This document shows positions 62,982 to 64,000 of a DNA stretch of 64,000 bases, one piece after another. The stretch is from Adiantum capillus-veneris (lineage: Eukaryota; Streptophyta; Polypodiopsida; Polypodiales; Pteridaceae): NCBI GenBank assembly GCA_014529385.2, contig CM043950.1, forward strand, positions 77,805,935-77,869,934, read 5' to 3'. Every line of letters starts with the position of its first letter. Position 1 is the first letter of the stretch. Below the pieces are notes generated by a model that saw nothing but the letters and a program-made list of their open reading frames with translations, was not told the origin of the DNA and made no database searches. A program made the position numbers and the translations under genes.

Positions 62982-64000
62982 GGTACTAGTGACATGTCAT
63001 ATATTCTTGATACACATGCTTGAACACTCATGTGCATGGTATCTAACAAATTTTTCTTTTTATTCCTTCCTGTAGGATCTTACAAAGGATATTACTAAAT
63101 GGAGCTCAATCAGTAGAGATTTTGATATTTTTGCTCAAAATAATGAATACATTTTTTGTTTATCAATTTCTTGAGATATTTTCTTTTAATTTGTAATCAT
63201 CAAATGAAATGAAAAGTATCCTTATTATTAAGATTTTTGATCTTTTTCTTATTCAAAACTTTCAATTGTGATTTATAGTTTTGTAAGCATTAGATTGTGC
63301 TTTTTTAGTTTGAAAAAAACTGTCAAAGATCCAAGTCTTTTTGGCTCTACTTAAGTTATTAATTGTGAAAGATCCAAGTCTTTTTGCTTTAGTTAAGTTA
63401 TTGATTGTCTATGTAATAGTTCTCAAAACAATATCGGATGGATTTCTTGCTCCCATGTCTCACATTGGTCTTTAGGTAAGACAAGTGGTGACCTTGCAAG
63501 TATGGTCTCATATCTCGATCAAGTGAAGAGACATGAAGCTTAAATATCACTACTATGTATCTAGTGTTAAAATTTATCAAGACAAAGATACCATAGTGCT
63601 AAATTGCAGTCTAGTTTAAGTGAAAATCCATTTGAGATAAGGTAAAACTTATAGTGCCTCATTTTTCTAGGATTCTACCCCATCAAGGAAGTTAGAATCT
63701 AGCACAACACAATTAAGACTCTTTTGGAGCCTAGATAGGACAATTTGTGGTACTTAAGAAACTTATTATTGAGTTAGAGTCTAGTTTAGATAAGCAAAAG
63801 TTCTTCAAACCAGCACTTGACTTTCTTACTATTCAATATTCAAAGTCCCTTGAGGCTAACACATTACATACCTACTTGTAACCTAGCTAATGAGTAAGTA
63901 TATAGATCTAAGCAAGTATATATAATGAGTCTTCAAACTAATAAATAAAGGGAAGAGAGTAGCAAGGTCCACTACTTGTCCAAGCTCAGCTCTAGACAAC
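62982..64000. other. AT-rich 3' flank with a few minisatellite units
   Basis: Units near 63479 (ACAAGTGGTGACCTTG) and, in inverted orientation, near 63966-63988 (GGTCCACTACTTGTCCAAGC). A short direct repeat AAAGATCCAAGTCTTTTTG occurs near 63327 and 63368. No gene seen. Confidence 0.5.

Overview
The window looks like repeat-rich nuclear DNA of a land plant with a large genome. It is AT-rich, dominated by plant-type Ty3/gypsy and Ty1/copia LTR retrotransposons, and contains long CT, CA and G microsatellites. Host-like coding pieces are short, exon-like and broken. No bacterial, organellar, tRNA or rRNA gene was seen. The species cannot be fixed from the sequence; gymnosperm or fern is only a guess.

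Layout. 1-6281: minus-strand Ty3/gypsy element (copy A) running off the left edge, with an uninterrupted gag-pol frame and one LTR. 6645-14803: complete but decayed plus-strand gypsy element B of a different lineage. About 15.1-17.25 kb: 5'-truncated copia element C, followed by a run of 38 G. 18.0-19.1 kb: decayed coding sequence ending in a polypurine tract and a likely LTR start. 19.2-21.8 kb: CT/GC-rich DNA without a supported gene. 21.8-25.95 kb: minus-strand gypsy relic E, related to copy A but lacking both RNase H domains. 25.95-27.9 kb: host-like DNA. 27889-39225: complete plus-strand sister of copy A (copy A'), with 2.7-kb LTRs. 39.2-40.8 kb: exons of an unrecognised gene. 40.8-44.4 kb: minus-strand gypsy element H, truncated in RNase H; its LTR is split by the complete copia element I (45235-50788, perfect CTCCC target duplication). 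51.5-52.1 kb: broken host exon. 52735-58653: minus-strand chromovirus K with 171-bp LTRs and a perfect TTGCA duplication. K lies in a degenerate minisatellite (core GGACAAGTGGTGGACCTTG) that continues to the right edge and surrounds a SET-domain exon and an FCP1-like phosphatase exon, both broken.

How the parts work. Each retrotransposon carries Gag (capsid and zinc knuckle), aspartic protease, reverse transcriptase, RNase H and integrase, flanked by a primer binding site and polypurine tract. Copies A and A' also carry an extra archaeal-type RNase H (seen in A') and, between primer site and gag, two tandem small frames of 70 and 72 codons. These two frames are related to each other. They differ between the two copies mostly by silent changes (frame 1) or fewer replacements than neutral expectation (frame 2). 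They are the best candidate here for an undescribed, selected protein pair. Most nonsense codons in the elements are explicable by C-to-T change, as expected for methylated, silenced repeats.
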